Assembly (NCBI GenBank): GCA_028023455.1
Contig: JAQFVV010006215.1
Location: 7,363,230 to 7,427,229 of the forward strand
Length of the DNA: 64,000 bases
DNA from: Epiperipatus broadwayi
Lineage: Eukaryota; Onychophora; Udeonychophora; Euonychophora; Peripatidae
Direction of reading: 5' to 3'
Shown: one piece after another, positions 11,025 through 22,114 of the stretch
Numbering within the stretch: position 1 is the stretch's first letter
Layout of the letters: every line of letters begins with the position of its first letter
Position numbers and translations under genes: made by a program
The notes under the pieces: model-generated
Seen by the model: the letters and a program-made list of their open reading frames with translations, nothing else
Told to the model about the DNA's origin: nothing
Database searches by the model: none

Positions 11025-13110
11025 AGGACAAATATTCAGATTTATTTGGTACAGACCTTATGCTATAAAAAATGTCCAGTGAAAATAAAGTTGCAGATTG
11101 ATATATATATTCTATTTGCATAGAAAGAAGAAAGGGGGGGGGGCTACAAGTCTTAGTAAACAAAGGAGTTCTTATGCTCTCTGAGACATCAAAATGGGTC
11201 ACACCTATAGTGGTAATGATCAAAACAAATGGCTAAATTAGAATCTGCAACAATTACCAAATAATAATAAATAAGTTCTTTTGAGAATGACCATACCCAA
11301 TCCCAAATATCAGAGAAATACTTGTCAGGCAACACAATGCATTATGTTTGTCAAACTAGATCTAAATTCGGCTTTCTATCAGATTTCTGTGAAAGTTAGG
11401 TCTACTGAAATTTTGATGCTAACAACTGCAATATGATTATTTAAATGTAATTGTTTTCCAGTTGGCTTCACAATGACCTCCAATAAATTCCAATCAAATA
11501 ATGATGCAACTCTTTAGGGGTGAGGAGGAGTGATCCTGTACTTTGACAATATACTTATCTGTGCTGAGTACAAGCTATGAAAAAAATTGTTTAAAGTGAG
11601 TAATACACTAAAAAAGCAAGGGTTAAACTCAATGCATAAAGGAGAGTTTGGGCAGGAAAAGGGAATGAATTTCTCAGGCATATTATTTCAAAAAAGGGAA
11701 AATGTTCAAAGTCAGACAAAATATGCATTGTGAAGGAAGCAAAATGTCTGATGAATGTAAAAGAACCTCAAAGTTTTTTGAGGTCTGTCAATTTTTCAAA
11801 ATTTTTCTACAAAATAAAGCACAAGGGGCTAGACTACTGTTTAATATACAATGGATAGGCCAAAGATGGCATAGCTAAAAAAGCATGAAATGACATTCAA
11901 TCAAATGAAGGAATTACTGTCTTCAAAAAAGCTACTAGTCTATTATGACAGAAGTTCTGGAATGCAAAAATCTATAACTGCTCCAGAAAAAGAGTTTGGG
12001 GCAGTACTTTGCCATATTGACAAACAGGCTCTAGGAATAATTTTTTGGGTTTAAAAATTTCCATTAATACTTGTATGGATGATTGTTTCAAATTGTAACT
12101 GACCATGGTTGCTTTTAGGAATTCTAGTAAATGATAGTTCTATTTGCATCACATGAGCCCATGAATAATATAATGATGCAACAACCTTAGTGTCCTATAA
12201 TTGTAAGCTGATGTTTTGATGTGGAAAATAAATCCCATATGCTTCAAGGTTTCAAGATAGAAAAGCACCTGCCAACAAAGTAGTACAGATTTGCCTCATA
12301 AATATGTGGGATAGTGATATTGTTACCAGAAGAAACAGTGATAAAATGGGCCAGGACAACCCCCAGATATCACTTTCTGATAAATTGGATTATGTTAGGG
12401 ATGGCAAAATAAAGCCACAAGAGCTAGATACAGTCATCTGGAACAATAGAGGACAATAGTGAATGTGCATATGATTGTGTGTTGATAAGTGACTGAGTAA
12501 TCAATACCATATGCGGGAAGAGCAGTGGTATTAAAATTGATACTAATCAAGCATAGATGCCACAGAGTTGGCTCACTGCATGGTCAGAAGCAGAGCATGG
12601 CAAAGAGTACATATGGATTATGTTGGATTCATAAATGACAATATGTTATTGGAATTAATAAATTCATATTTTAAATGGATAGAATGCAGAATCATAAATA
12701 CTGGAGCAATGAAATGAAAGTAAAATTAATGGAAATTTTCACTTTCTTCAAATTTCCTGAGACATTAATAATTGGTGATGTACAGATTCCATTGCAAAGT
12801 TAATGCAAGCTATTTCAAAGCAATGAGGATTAAACACATATTAACACTGCCATATCACTGCAAATCTAATAGTATCACTAAAATGCTGTGGGGCAAATTA
12901 AAAAAGTGCTAAAAACTCAAATCAGGCAAACATGAAAGAGTTAATGTCTAAGACATTATGTTATCAGCATAGTACACCATGGATGATTGCAGGAAATTTC
13001 CCAGCAGAATTTATATTTGGTGGAAAATTAAGAACAGAACTATCAGCAGTAGTACCATCAGAAAATCAGCAAAAAATCCAGCCAAAAAATAAACATCGAT
13101 AATCATGATT
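11025..13110 (+). pseudogene. pol pseudogene (RT, RNase H, integrase) of the second Gypsy element
   Basis: Reading across frameshifts in order: YSDLFGTDLM before RT (11030s); VTPIVVMIKTNG then IRICNNY (11195-11265, stop between); KLDLNSAFYQISV (11350s); a degenerate catalytic box reading YFDNILI, with Asn for the second Asp (about 11540-11560); a thumb/connection region (to 11850); RNase H with APEKEFGAVL and an IVTDHG motif (11980-12110); integrase with YFKWIEC and FFKFPETLIIGD (12660-12780), QIKKVLKTQ (about 12895) and FPAEFIFGGKLRTELSAV (13000-13050), the conserved integrase C-terminal motif. At least five frameshifts and more stops are present. It is beyond function. Confidence 0.8.
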
Positions 13111-13361
13111 AGAAAACATTAATTGCTAAGAATGTGTGTATATATACACATAAAATAAGTAGTATTTAGTAAAATGATATTATATCTATAAAAGTAAATA
13201 TGTGCATGTATGCATATACATTATTTTAAAAAAGCACTTAGATTAATAATATAGTTTTAAATAAAAAAATAAATCTTATACTTATAAAGATTAGCTATAC
13301 TAATAAATTATCGGTAATAGCAGAGATATAAATCTTAGTTAAAGTAAAGGAAGCCACTACA

Positions 13362-13830
13362 ATGTTGGAATGTTTAGTTCCTGATCAAATTGTATGATAA
13401 TTGGAATGTCAACTGTGATATCTGATCACAAGAATCGAATATGCGAACTCTAGATATGGACCACCAGAGCAGAAACTTGCTAGGTAAAACTCCAGGAATG
13501 CAAACATGCCATATGACACGTGCTCCAGTCACCTCTACTTCACTCTAGCCTGTTGGAGAAAGTTTACCTCCAGATGTACAAAAGTAAACTTAGGGACTCA
13601 GTAGGTCATATTGATCTATAATAGTATTCTGTAAGCCTACGGGCCCATATATTATGTTTAGTGAGATATGTATATAGAGTATGAATTATAATGTATGTAA
13701 TTGCTAATGATTTATTATTTTTTAACCCTTTGTAAATAAAACTTTGTTATCTGTAAATTATTTGCTGAACCGTTTCACATTATTCTTAGTATTTATTTGT
13801 GTTTGCAATCCAGTAGGAAATAGAGTGCCA
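13362..13830 (+). repeat. Probable 3' LTR of the second Gypsy element
   Basis: A purine-rich AAAGTAAAGGAAG tract is followed shortly by TGTTGGAATG, a TG-type LTR start at about 13362. The segment is GC-richer than its flanks and has a polyadenylation-like AATAAA at about 13735. The end of the LTR and the partner copy were not found. Confidence 0.4.
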
Positions 13831-13855
13831 TTGGACACAGCATTAACCAATATAA

Positions 13856-14345
13856 ATACCTTTGTCAGATTACTAATACAGATAAAAGAATAATGTATGA
13901 AACCAATAGAAATAAATTTGGATAGTACTTTTGATAGAAATAACTCAAAATATGCCTATGTGTTTGAAAACGTTTTTAATAATTGTATTTTTCCCAATTC
14001 TTGTTTATGTATCTGAGACTTGGTCACTTAATAGGATTGCCATTCAAAGACTTCTGGCTACTCAATAAAACATGGAAAGAAGTATGTTAGAAGTAACAAG
14101 ATGAGATTGAAAAACAAATATATGGGTAAGAGACAAACAGATATCACTGGTACCATTGAAAAATTAAGAAATTGAAATAAAGATGCATTAGTTATATTGA
14201 CAGAAAAAATTGTAATAAATGGACAGTTGAAACTTAAACTGAATGTCAAGATGTAAAAGAATTAGAAAGAAATCACATGTGAGATGGATGGAGGAAGTTT
14301 GCTAGTTTGAGAAACTAGATTAAACTTGTAATGGTTAAAAATAAT
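13856..14345 (+). mobile_element. RTE-like non-LTR retrotransposon, 3' end (copy A)
   Basis: Broken plus-strand frames match the C-terminal part of endonuclease-reverse transcriptase of RTE-like LINEs: a YVSETWSL segment (14010s), NRIAIQRLLATQ, an NMERSMLEVTRRDRIRN-like segment (14070-14110), a basic D-x-W-T-V-E-type segment (14210-14230) and RWMEEV-like residues near 14290. Two further relics (about 40.5 kb and 61.4 kb) share the stretch TATGCCTATGTGTTTGAAAA or close variants. The 5' part is absent, as is usual for LINE truncation. Confidence 0.75.
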
Positions 14346-14976
14346 GATGTATTAGATTTATCTTCACTATTCATTTACAAGTTAATTTAGTTTCTTGAAG
14401 TAATCTATTGTTAACCCGTTATTTATTAATATAAAAAAACAACATTAATTAAATAAATGTTATCAAACCTATGCTTAAATTAATAGGTTGTACAGTATTT
14501 GAATAGTCTATAATAAATATGTTCTCAGTCCTTTCATTTAAATAAATCATTTTTATAAATGCAGTTGCATGTGCATTGAAACCATAATTTATACTGATTT
14601 CTGAAGATGCTAATATAATTTTTATTTAAAACTAAATGAAAAATCACAAGAAATTACAAACAACAGCCAAATCGTTATTTATAATATCGAATGGCTGACG
14701 GAATTTTTCTAAACAAGTAAACTATTTTACATTAAATAATTTCTAATATATGTATAGCACCGAATGATTGATAGAAATAATTCAGTGCTTTCAGAGTTTT
14801 TCTTTCTTTCTTTCTTTTTTTCAGAATTTTTCTTTTAAATAAATAAATAAAAACTTTCAGCCAACTATTTATACAAGTTTTAAATTTTATTTCTAAGACT
14901 GGCCGTCAGAGGACTAAACTCTTATAAAAAATTACGGTAGTTAACATTTGTGCTGTACTTCAGTAATAGATGTAGC
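14346..14976. other. AT-rich DNA with a TTTC microsatellite
   Basis: Contains a short (TTTC)n tract at about 14803-14822. Otherwise no gene or element was recognised. Confidence 0.5.
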
Positions 14977-15011
14977 ATGACGCGCATTCAGTATACCTGT
15001 TTTATTGCGAG
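14977..15011 (+). CDS. Possible first coding exon (11 codons plus 2 nt), weak
   Basis: ATG at 14977 opens MTRIQYTCFIA and runs to GCGAG/GTAAAG, a good donor consensus with the junction at 15011/15012. The local sequence is CpG-rich against an AT-rich background. It was noticed only by composition and splice consensus. No downstream exon in the matching phase could be identified, so this may be chance. Confidence 0.15.
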
Positions 15012-18000
15012 GTAAAGTTTATTTATTTATTTTTAAAATTTTTTTTATTTAAAATACAAAATGTGAATAATAATTTTATATAATAGGTAGTATTAACTTA
15101 TTCACTTAAAAATTATATATTCAGTTATTTTTAATTCGTAATGACTGCATGTCATTAATCAATCGTATTACTACTGATAAAATTATCAAGTAGAATTTAA
15201 TAATTATAGGAATATTATATATTTCTTTTGAAAAAATTCGAAGCTATCCATTTGTAATTGAAATTAAAAAAATTTTTTTAAACACTAGGCAATAAGAGTA
15301 TTGCATTTATTAACGAGAGTACCTACCTGTATGTTTTGTATTTGACTTAGCAACGGTTATCAGGAAGTTTGTTTTGCTGCTTCCAAGTTATCTTTTGCAT
15401 TTGCTTTTAACGCAAAAAGTTTTGTAAATCGAATTAAATAACAGTTTAGTCAAATTATTCTTATAAACTAGTCTTTTTTCTTCTTTAAGTCAGTTTTAAA
15501 GTGTGATCTGTATGTAAACAATTGCCAAAATATAAATAATTATTTTGTTATGAGAAATATTCTTTCAGTTTTATAAACTTATTTTTTAAATATTTACAAA
15601 TTAATTCTTAAAATATTCCAAGTCAGAGTATAACGATATGTGACTTAATAATTCTTTTTACTCTGACTTTCTGATATTATTTGAAAACGCATTTTACCGA
15701 CTATTTCTTTACGGTGATCTTATTTATCATTTATTTTTATCGTTTATTTGTGTAAAATATTATGATTGTTAATGTAATAAGTTTATGAATAAATAGAGCA
15801 ATTTAAAATATAATTGAAGTATATTTAAACTTGCAGATATCACATCGGATAAAATATGTAAGGTTTTAACTAAATATTACGAAAGAAGCTTTTGGAATGA
15901 TAGGGGATCTGCCGCCCTCTTTCCCGTCTTCTATTTATTATGAAAGTTAATACTGTAATAATAATAGACGACTTACTATTATTTTTGTTAATTATTATAT
16001 TTTCAAAAAATAAACATTACAATTTTATTTTACAATTCAGGAGATCCTTGTTGAGAACACACATACTTGGCGTTTTCGCCTGATCATGATTTAAAAATTA
16101 TAGCACGCTTGATAAATTCTCTGCTGCTTTGCAAATTGAAAGTGGAAGCTTAAAAATATGCATGCTCATGCACACACGCTGCACTTATTAAGAAATATTA
16201 CTATATTGTATTCCTTTTTTTTCTTTATCAGTATGATAGAATATTTATAGGTTTTTATATGACTATCAACAATTTCTACTATACTGTATCTAGATATTGT
16301 TTTATATTACCAGTTTTTTCTACCATATTTCTTCAATAGATTAAATGTAAAATATGGAAATTACTATAGAAAAAAAAAAGTGAACAAAATGCGAATATTG
16401 CTCATTATTTAAGAATATCTGAATTCAGTATCAGGACTTACTTAACAGTAAAGAATTGAAAGTAGGAGTATAAGAAGTTTTTGTCATTCAACTGCTAAAT
16501 TAACATGGAACAGAGATAACTTTATGAAACTAATAGAATGATAATTATTTATCTGGATTGAAGATTTGTCTATTGTACACAATCAGTATCCAGGTGAAAG
16601 TATTTGTGTTTGATATTTGCAAGGAATTAGGGGGATAATGCAGAAATTAATTATTTTCAAAGTTACTAAGAATTAAAAATATATAAAAAATCAAGAAATA
16701 CATATTCTAATATCAGTACAATTAAAACTTTTCCATATGAACTAGAATTTTTAAATGTAGAGAGTAGCTATATTTCCAAATAAATTTTATAACGTTGATG
16801 AGCCAAATCAATGAATTAAAAACTAAGGAAGTTAAACTATATATCAAACAAAGATAGAGTTATTTATTGAAAGTTTGAGAGTCTTTTTTTTAATATTTTA
16901 TTTAATATTTGTAATTTTAACAAAGATACTTCTTATATTGCAACATTTGTTTATATATAAATACAGGAGATTTTCATCTTCATTTTTGATTGCTTCCAGA
17001 AAATTTTTTGAAGATTGAAATAATGAAGATCAGAGGAGAAATTATCCTAGGAATAATATTAATAAAGCTTAATTGATACTGTGTACAATAAAACTTCCCA
17101 TACTTATATATTGATGTAAAATATTAATTAATCGTTGTATAAATATAAATATTATATTTCATTGTATACATACATATTTTATTCATTTAAAATCAAAATA
17201 AATGTGATATGAATAAACGTGATTTCTAATGGTTGTTACAGATTAAAACATAGCGCTATATAAATAAATAACTCGTTATATATATTTAAAAATAAAATTT
17301 ATATATAAAAATGTTTATAAGTTACAAAATTATAAAAAATTAGAACTTAATAGGAAGGTTTGATTATGATTGATGATTTAGTAAAACAAGAGTTATATGG
17401 AGGGTAGTATGAAAATATTTTGGTAGCATGCAGATATTTTTTTATTTCATGTTCAAACTTAGAAAATTACTCAGAAAGTGAGACATTTTCTAAAAGCATT
17501 CAGATAGTTATTGTTACAAATAATATATATATAATGAAAGAAGATAAACTGTGTTTAATTGACCTAAGATAGAGTCCACTCTGGTAGTTCCCTATTAAAA
17601 AGAACAGTGAAGAACATATTACTAGATTTACCATCTAGTGAGGGTTTTAATCTTTTCATTCTTATTTTGGATGACTAGCTGTGTTGACTAGAGATTGGTT
17701 ATCTTAAGGAAAAATTCTAAGTCAAACCTAAAATCTCAAATATTTCTATATTTTACCAGGCTAAGATTGAACATCAAGTTATGACTGATGCAGACTTATA
17801 TACTACACATATATTCTAAAGAAAGTTTATTTAATTAATTGTTTTAATTTCAAAATTTCTGAGATCTTTTTAAAAATTATTCATTTTATGTTACATTATA
17901 CAGTAGTGAATCTATTTCTTGGACTTTGTTCTACCACTTCTTATAAGCTTGGGTAATCAATCAATATCAGCCAGTAGAGTTTGATAAATCCCTATTCAGT

Positions 18001-19590
18001 GCTGTTATAATTATGACCTCAGAGTAGTTTTTAGATTGTGGTTTTCATCATAAGGAGTTTTGTGTCTGGATCTAGTGCAACTTTTCTCTTATAGTCATCA
18101 TTTAGTTCCTTTTTTTACTATCCAGATGTCAGCCTGAAAATTCAAAAACAACGTATTGTTTTGAATCTAAGCCACTTTGTTCACATAATTATATAGCTTA
18201 CACAAGGTGACAGCACTGTAATTGGAGAAATAGATTTGTTACTTAAAAATAATGTGTAAACAGAAATCATGTGATATTTTATTAGTGTTATAATAGAGTA
18301 TAGTAATATTTTTACAAAAAAAAAAAGTTTAATATCTTTTTTTAACTTTGATATCCCCCCCTCCCCTTTTTTTAAAAAAAATAAAAAAACCTACATTATA
18401 AAATTTATTAATGATAATATTAGAATGATACAAGTTTTTTAAATGTAGCTCTAAGTCTATTTATATTTTATAGCATTTGAATAAATAGTGAAAGATAAAT
18501 AGTTGGATCATCTGCTGATGGAATATGATGCTACTCCACCAGTAGTAGAATTCATTGTATTACAATGTGTTTTTGTTTTTAAATGTCAGAATTTTGATAA
18601 TAATTTTAAACATCAACAGTAACTATATCAGACTTTATAAAGATATATTAGTCAGCAGAAAAAAATGTGACAGGGAAGCTTTTCCGTATACAATGTGAAT
18701 ACATTGACAAAAGTAGAAAAACATTCATGTGATGGAATAAAGGAAATCATGCCTTATTACATTATCTGAGATGGAGAAATCTACTTATAGTCTGCACTGC
18801 CCAAGTCTGATTATACAATCTAATGGAGACCAATTTTTCATCATAATTTCTTTTTGATTTAAAATTATTAATGATTATGTTTGAATGCATTCATGGATTT
18901 TGACCATTTATAAGTATATACATCTGGTACACCACAAAGCATAGAAAATGAAAGTGGCCAGATAAATAACAGAAAAGAAACTATAAAAACGATTAGAAAA
19001 TAATAAAGACATTGATTTACAGTTAATGTGGAAAACATGACGTATTCTATCTTAAGAAATTTGATTTAGAATATGATCTATCATTTTATCATTTCTGCAG
19101 AATATAAAAACATGTCTGATCTGCCTATAAAAGATTGTCTGCATTAGAAAAGATAAGATTGGTAGAGGAAAAAAAAAAAAAAAATATTTAGGTTCTACTA
19201 ACCAGAATTAGAGCTGATATATTGCTGATCACCAAGTATGTCTCTAGAGATATTGTAAGGGAAAGATATAGAAGTTTAAAAAAATACTTTCAGTCTTGAT
19301 ATTTTTCCACAGGATGAGAAAAGAAAAAAATTGAAATTTATTTTGGGATGATGAATCTTCGGACTAACAATAGACAGATTAATATTTTCTGGACAATAGA
19401 GATTGATAATTGAGTTGGGTATAGCAAGATTATTTGAAATAAAAAGTTCTGTTTGCAACCTGAAAAAATTTTTTTAGTTTTATTTGTGCTCAGGTTATGG
19501 ACATTACAGGAAATTGTAATTGTTTTGAAATATTTTTTTTAAAACAAAGTTACTGTGCTTATTTATGTACAGTATCTAATTATTATTTTT
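15012..19590. other. Long AT-rich stretch, little recognisable
   Basis: A strong acceptor-like tract ending TTACAATTCAG (16040) precedes 17 open codons to a TAA at 16092-16094 (EILVENTHTWRFRLIMI). Segments at 17560-17720, 17920-18130 and 18500-18850 are slightly GC-richer and look like unclassified old repeats. A C-rich tract at about 18354-18368 reads on the minus strand as a polypurine-like tract. No gene is supported. Confidence 0.4.
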
Positions 19591-19596
19591 TTCATA

Positions 19597-19958
19597 CAAA
19601 TGAAGGTCTTTTTAAAATGGCACATGTTTTAAGTGATGATTTTTTTTTCTCATAGGATATTTTTCCCCCATACAAATAAATACTTTTTTAATGTGTCACT
19701 TATTTTAAGTGATGATCTTTTTCTCATAAAGTATTTTTTTCATACAAGTAAAGGCTTTTTTAACATGTCACATGTATAAAGTGATGATCTTTTTTTCTCA
19801 TAGAATTTTTTTTCATACAAATAAAGGCTTTTTTAACATGTCACATGTTTCAATTGATGATCTTTTTTCTCATAGGATTTTTTTTTCATACACAGGCTTT
19901 TTTAAAATGTCACATGATTTAAGTAATGATCTTTTTTCTCATAAGAAACTTTTTACAT
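19597..19958. repeat. Degenerate ~72-bp tandem repeat, five units
   Basis: Units marked by AAGTGATGAT or variants begin at 19631, 19707, 19779, 19852 and 19921 (spacings 76, 72, 73, 69). Each carries CTCATA, a T-run, CATACAAATAAAGG and ATGTCACATG. A 63-codon plus-strand frame (19772-19963) crosses two to three units with repeating FSHRIFF and HTNKGFFNMSH. The repeating H-T-x-x-x-x-F and F-S-H order recalls decayed C2H2 zinc-finger linkers, but the two zinc-binding Cys are missing. Confidence 0.8.
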
Positions 19959-19959
19959 T

Positions 19960-20449
19960 ATAATTTTTTTTTGATGATATCACTATAGCATCAGCAATTT
20001 CAAGAGTGTTTTGTAATAATTATCCAAACTAATCCATGAATCACAAAACATCCACATATAGATCAAGATAATCCATTATTTTGTTTGTCTGATATTTTAC
20101 AGTAATTAACTTCTGTAGCAAAGTTTTTTTTTCTGAAATATTTCAACATCGGGTTTACTTATAGCTTCCAAATCATTCTATCCTCTGTCATATTTTCCTA
20201 ATGGAAATAATCAACATTGCACTTTTTTACAACGTTTTTGAGCAGTCAATTTTTAAAAATAACCTAAAATCTTTTGATATTATTAATGATATTCAAATAA
20301 ATCAACTTTTTTAAAAAAAATAGTAAAAGGAAAGCCATGACCTCATTACTCACAGGTATACAATGTCCTATCACTAATGGTGAAGGCATTTTTCCTGTGT
20401 TTGTTTTTATAATTAGTGCATCAGCATTAATTTGAATATCAACAAATTA
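19960..20449. other. AT-rich DNA, nothing recognised
   Basis: Low-complexity, T-rich sequence with no open frame or element. Confidence 0.5.
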
Positions 20450-21216
20450 AAAATCCTTCTCCATTTTCTTTTCAAAAACTTTATTTTTTAATATCAATAC
20501 TGAACATATATATATATTTATATAATACAAAACTCCAACTTTTCAACTGTTTTATCTTCATACAGTCATTTTCAAGGACAACAATATGAAATACATATTT
20601 ATAAATAAAACTCGGTAAATTACATAAATACCTTCATCTTACATTAACATAAACAGTAACAGACATATTAAACATACATAATTATATTTTACTTACATCT
20701 CTCTCCCACTGCTATTTTTTTATTGCTCTTTCTTTTACAGTATTTAATTACAAATCTGTCTTAAAATGATCCAATAAACTTTTTATACAAATTTAAAAAA
20801 ACAACCCTAATTTCAAATAACCTCTCCCTTTTTTTAAATCTTATCTAAAACCCATCTCAAAAACTACATTCCTAAACAATAGCTTTAAATGAATATAAAA
20901 CAAATGATTTTAAGACAGATTTGTAATTAAATAATGTAAAAGAGAGAGAGTAATAAAAAATAGCAGTGGGAGAGAGATGTAAGTAAAATATAATTATGTA
21001 TGTTTAATATATTTGTTACTGTTTATGTTAATGTAAGATGAAGGTATTTATGTAATTGAGGTTTATTTATAAATATGTATTTCATATTGTTGTCCTTGAA
21101 AATGACTGTATGAAAATAAAAACAATTGAAACGTTGGAGTTTTGTTTTATATAAATATATGTTCAGTATTGATATTAAAAAATAAAGTTTTTGAAAAGAA
21201 AATGGAGGAGGATTTT
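20450..21216. mobile_element. Fold-back element with arms of over 300 bp
   Basis: The left arm (20450 to about 20770) begins AAAATCCTTCTCCATTTTC and is the near-complement of the right arm (about 20903-21216), which ends GAAAATGGAGGAGGATTTT. The spacer is about 130 bp. Arms match through the interior, for example CATCTCTCTCCCACTGC against GCAGTGGGAGAGAGATG. The two arms differ by scattered substitutions and small indels. There is no coding capacity. It could be a long-TIR MITE or two head-to-head copies of a retroelement fragment; a target duplication was not found. Confidence 0.85.
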
Positions 21217-21701
21217 AAAAAAAAAAGTGATTGTACATTTGCTGTGGTATAATATATCATTAATTTGAACAAACCAAATTAAATTGAGATCATTATCCTC
21301 TAGTTACCTATAGCTAGATATCCATTTAGTTAAGTATCTGATGGGTAATTGAATTGAGTTACTTATCTAGACAAAAAAAATCCTAAAACTATGTATGCTC
21401 TAAAGAAAAAAAAGTCTTATCTGGCTCAGATTGTTTTCATAACAGGAAAACACATTGACTATTAAAATTATATTAATCTGTAAAAGAAAAAAAAAATAAT
21501 GATTCAGATCTTATTCTCTATAATAGTTTTCCTATTATATCTCTTGCCAGCTTGCATGTACTGTATTTCAGAATAAACTAATTACTGACACACGTGTTTA
21601 CCTGACTTTACTGAGTTTTATGTAACTGTAGCATAATAATAAAATAACTAATAATCATATGTATATGTCTGAGATAAATAAATAATAAAAAAGCAAATAT
21701 G
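21217..21701. other. AT-rich DNA, nothing recognised
   Basis: No open frame, no repeat beyond short A and T runs. Confidence 0.5.
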
Positions 21702-21709
21702 ATCTATAG

Positions 21710-22106
21710 CAGGGGTCCCCAACCCTATGCCTGCGGGCACCATGGTGTCCGCAGACCATTTTACTTGTGCCCGCCGCTATCCGAACAAGATAAAAAATTA
21801 TTTATCTGATTCAAATAAATTTAATTTTTAAAATTTCTTACAAATTATTGTATTATATTGTAATCAAATTGTAGGGCATACTATACTTTTACAAAGTAAA
21901 AATACAAACGTTAATTATATGTTAAAATTTTATTTTTGAAATAAATATTTTTTTGTGCATTATGTATATTATTAACAATATCCAACTATAAATTTACATT
22001 GAAAAAATAAATGGTGCCCACCACCTGGTTGAAAAAATAAATGGTGCCCGCCACCTGGCCGGTATTATAGAATGTGCTGTTAAGTGCAAAAAGGTTGGTG
22101 CTCCTG
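21710..22106 (+). mobile_element. hAT-like nonautonomous transposon (MITE), copy 1
   Basis: 397 bp with imperfect terminal inverted repeats: CAGGGGTCCCCAACC at the left and the complement of CAGGAGCACCAACC at the right. Flanked by a perfect 8-bp duplication ATCTATAG (21702-21709 and 22107-22114). CAGGGGTCC-type termini plus 8-bp target duplications are the signature of the hAT superfamily. The interior has no transposase frame. A short internal duplication (AAATGGTGCCC-CCACCTGG) lies at about 22010-22060. The same family recurs, inverted, at 44533-44927. Confidence 0.93.
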
Positions 22107-22114
22107 ATCTATAG

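Larger units (their letters stand above)
10930..13830 (+). mobile_element. Second, more decayed Ty3/Gypsy element
   Basis: RT, RNase H and integrase similarity can be followed on the plus strand across all three frames from about 11030 to 13110, followed by an LTR-like segment. No frame longer than about 30 codons survives, so this copy is older than the one at 1-5 kb. Its RT wording (RIC-NNY rather than RQCLDAR) shows it belongs to a different Gypsy lineage. Gag and the 5' LTR were not recognised. Confidence 0.75.
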
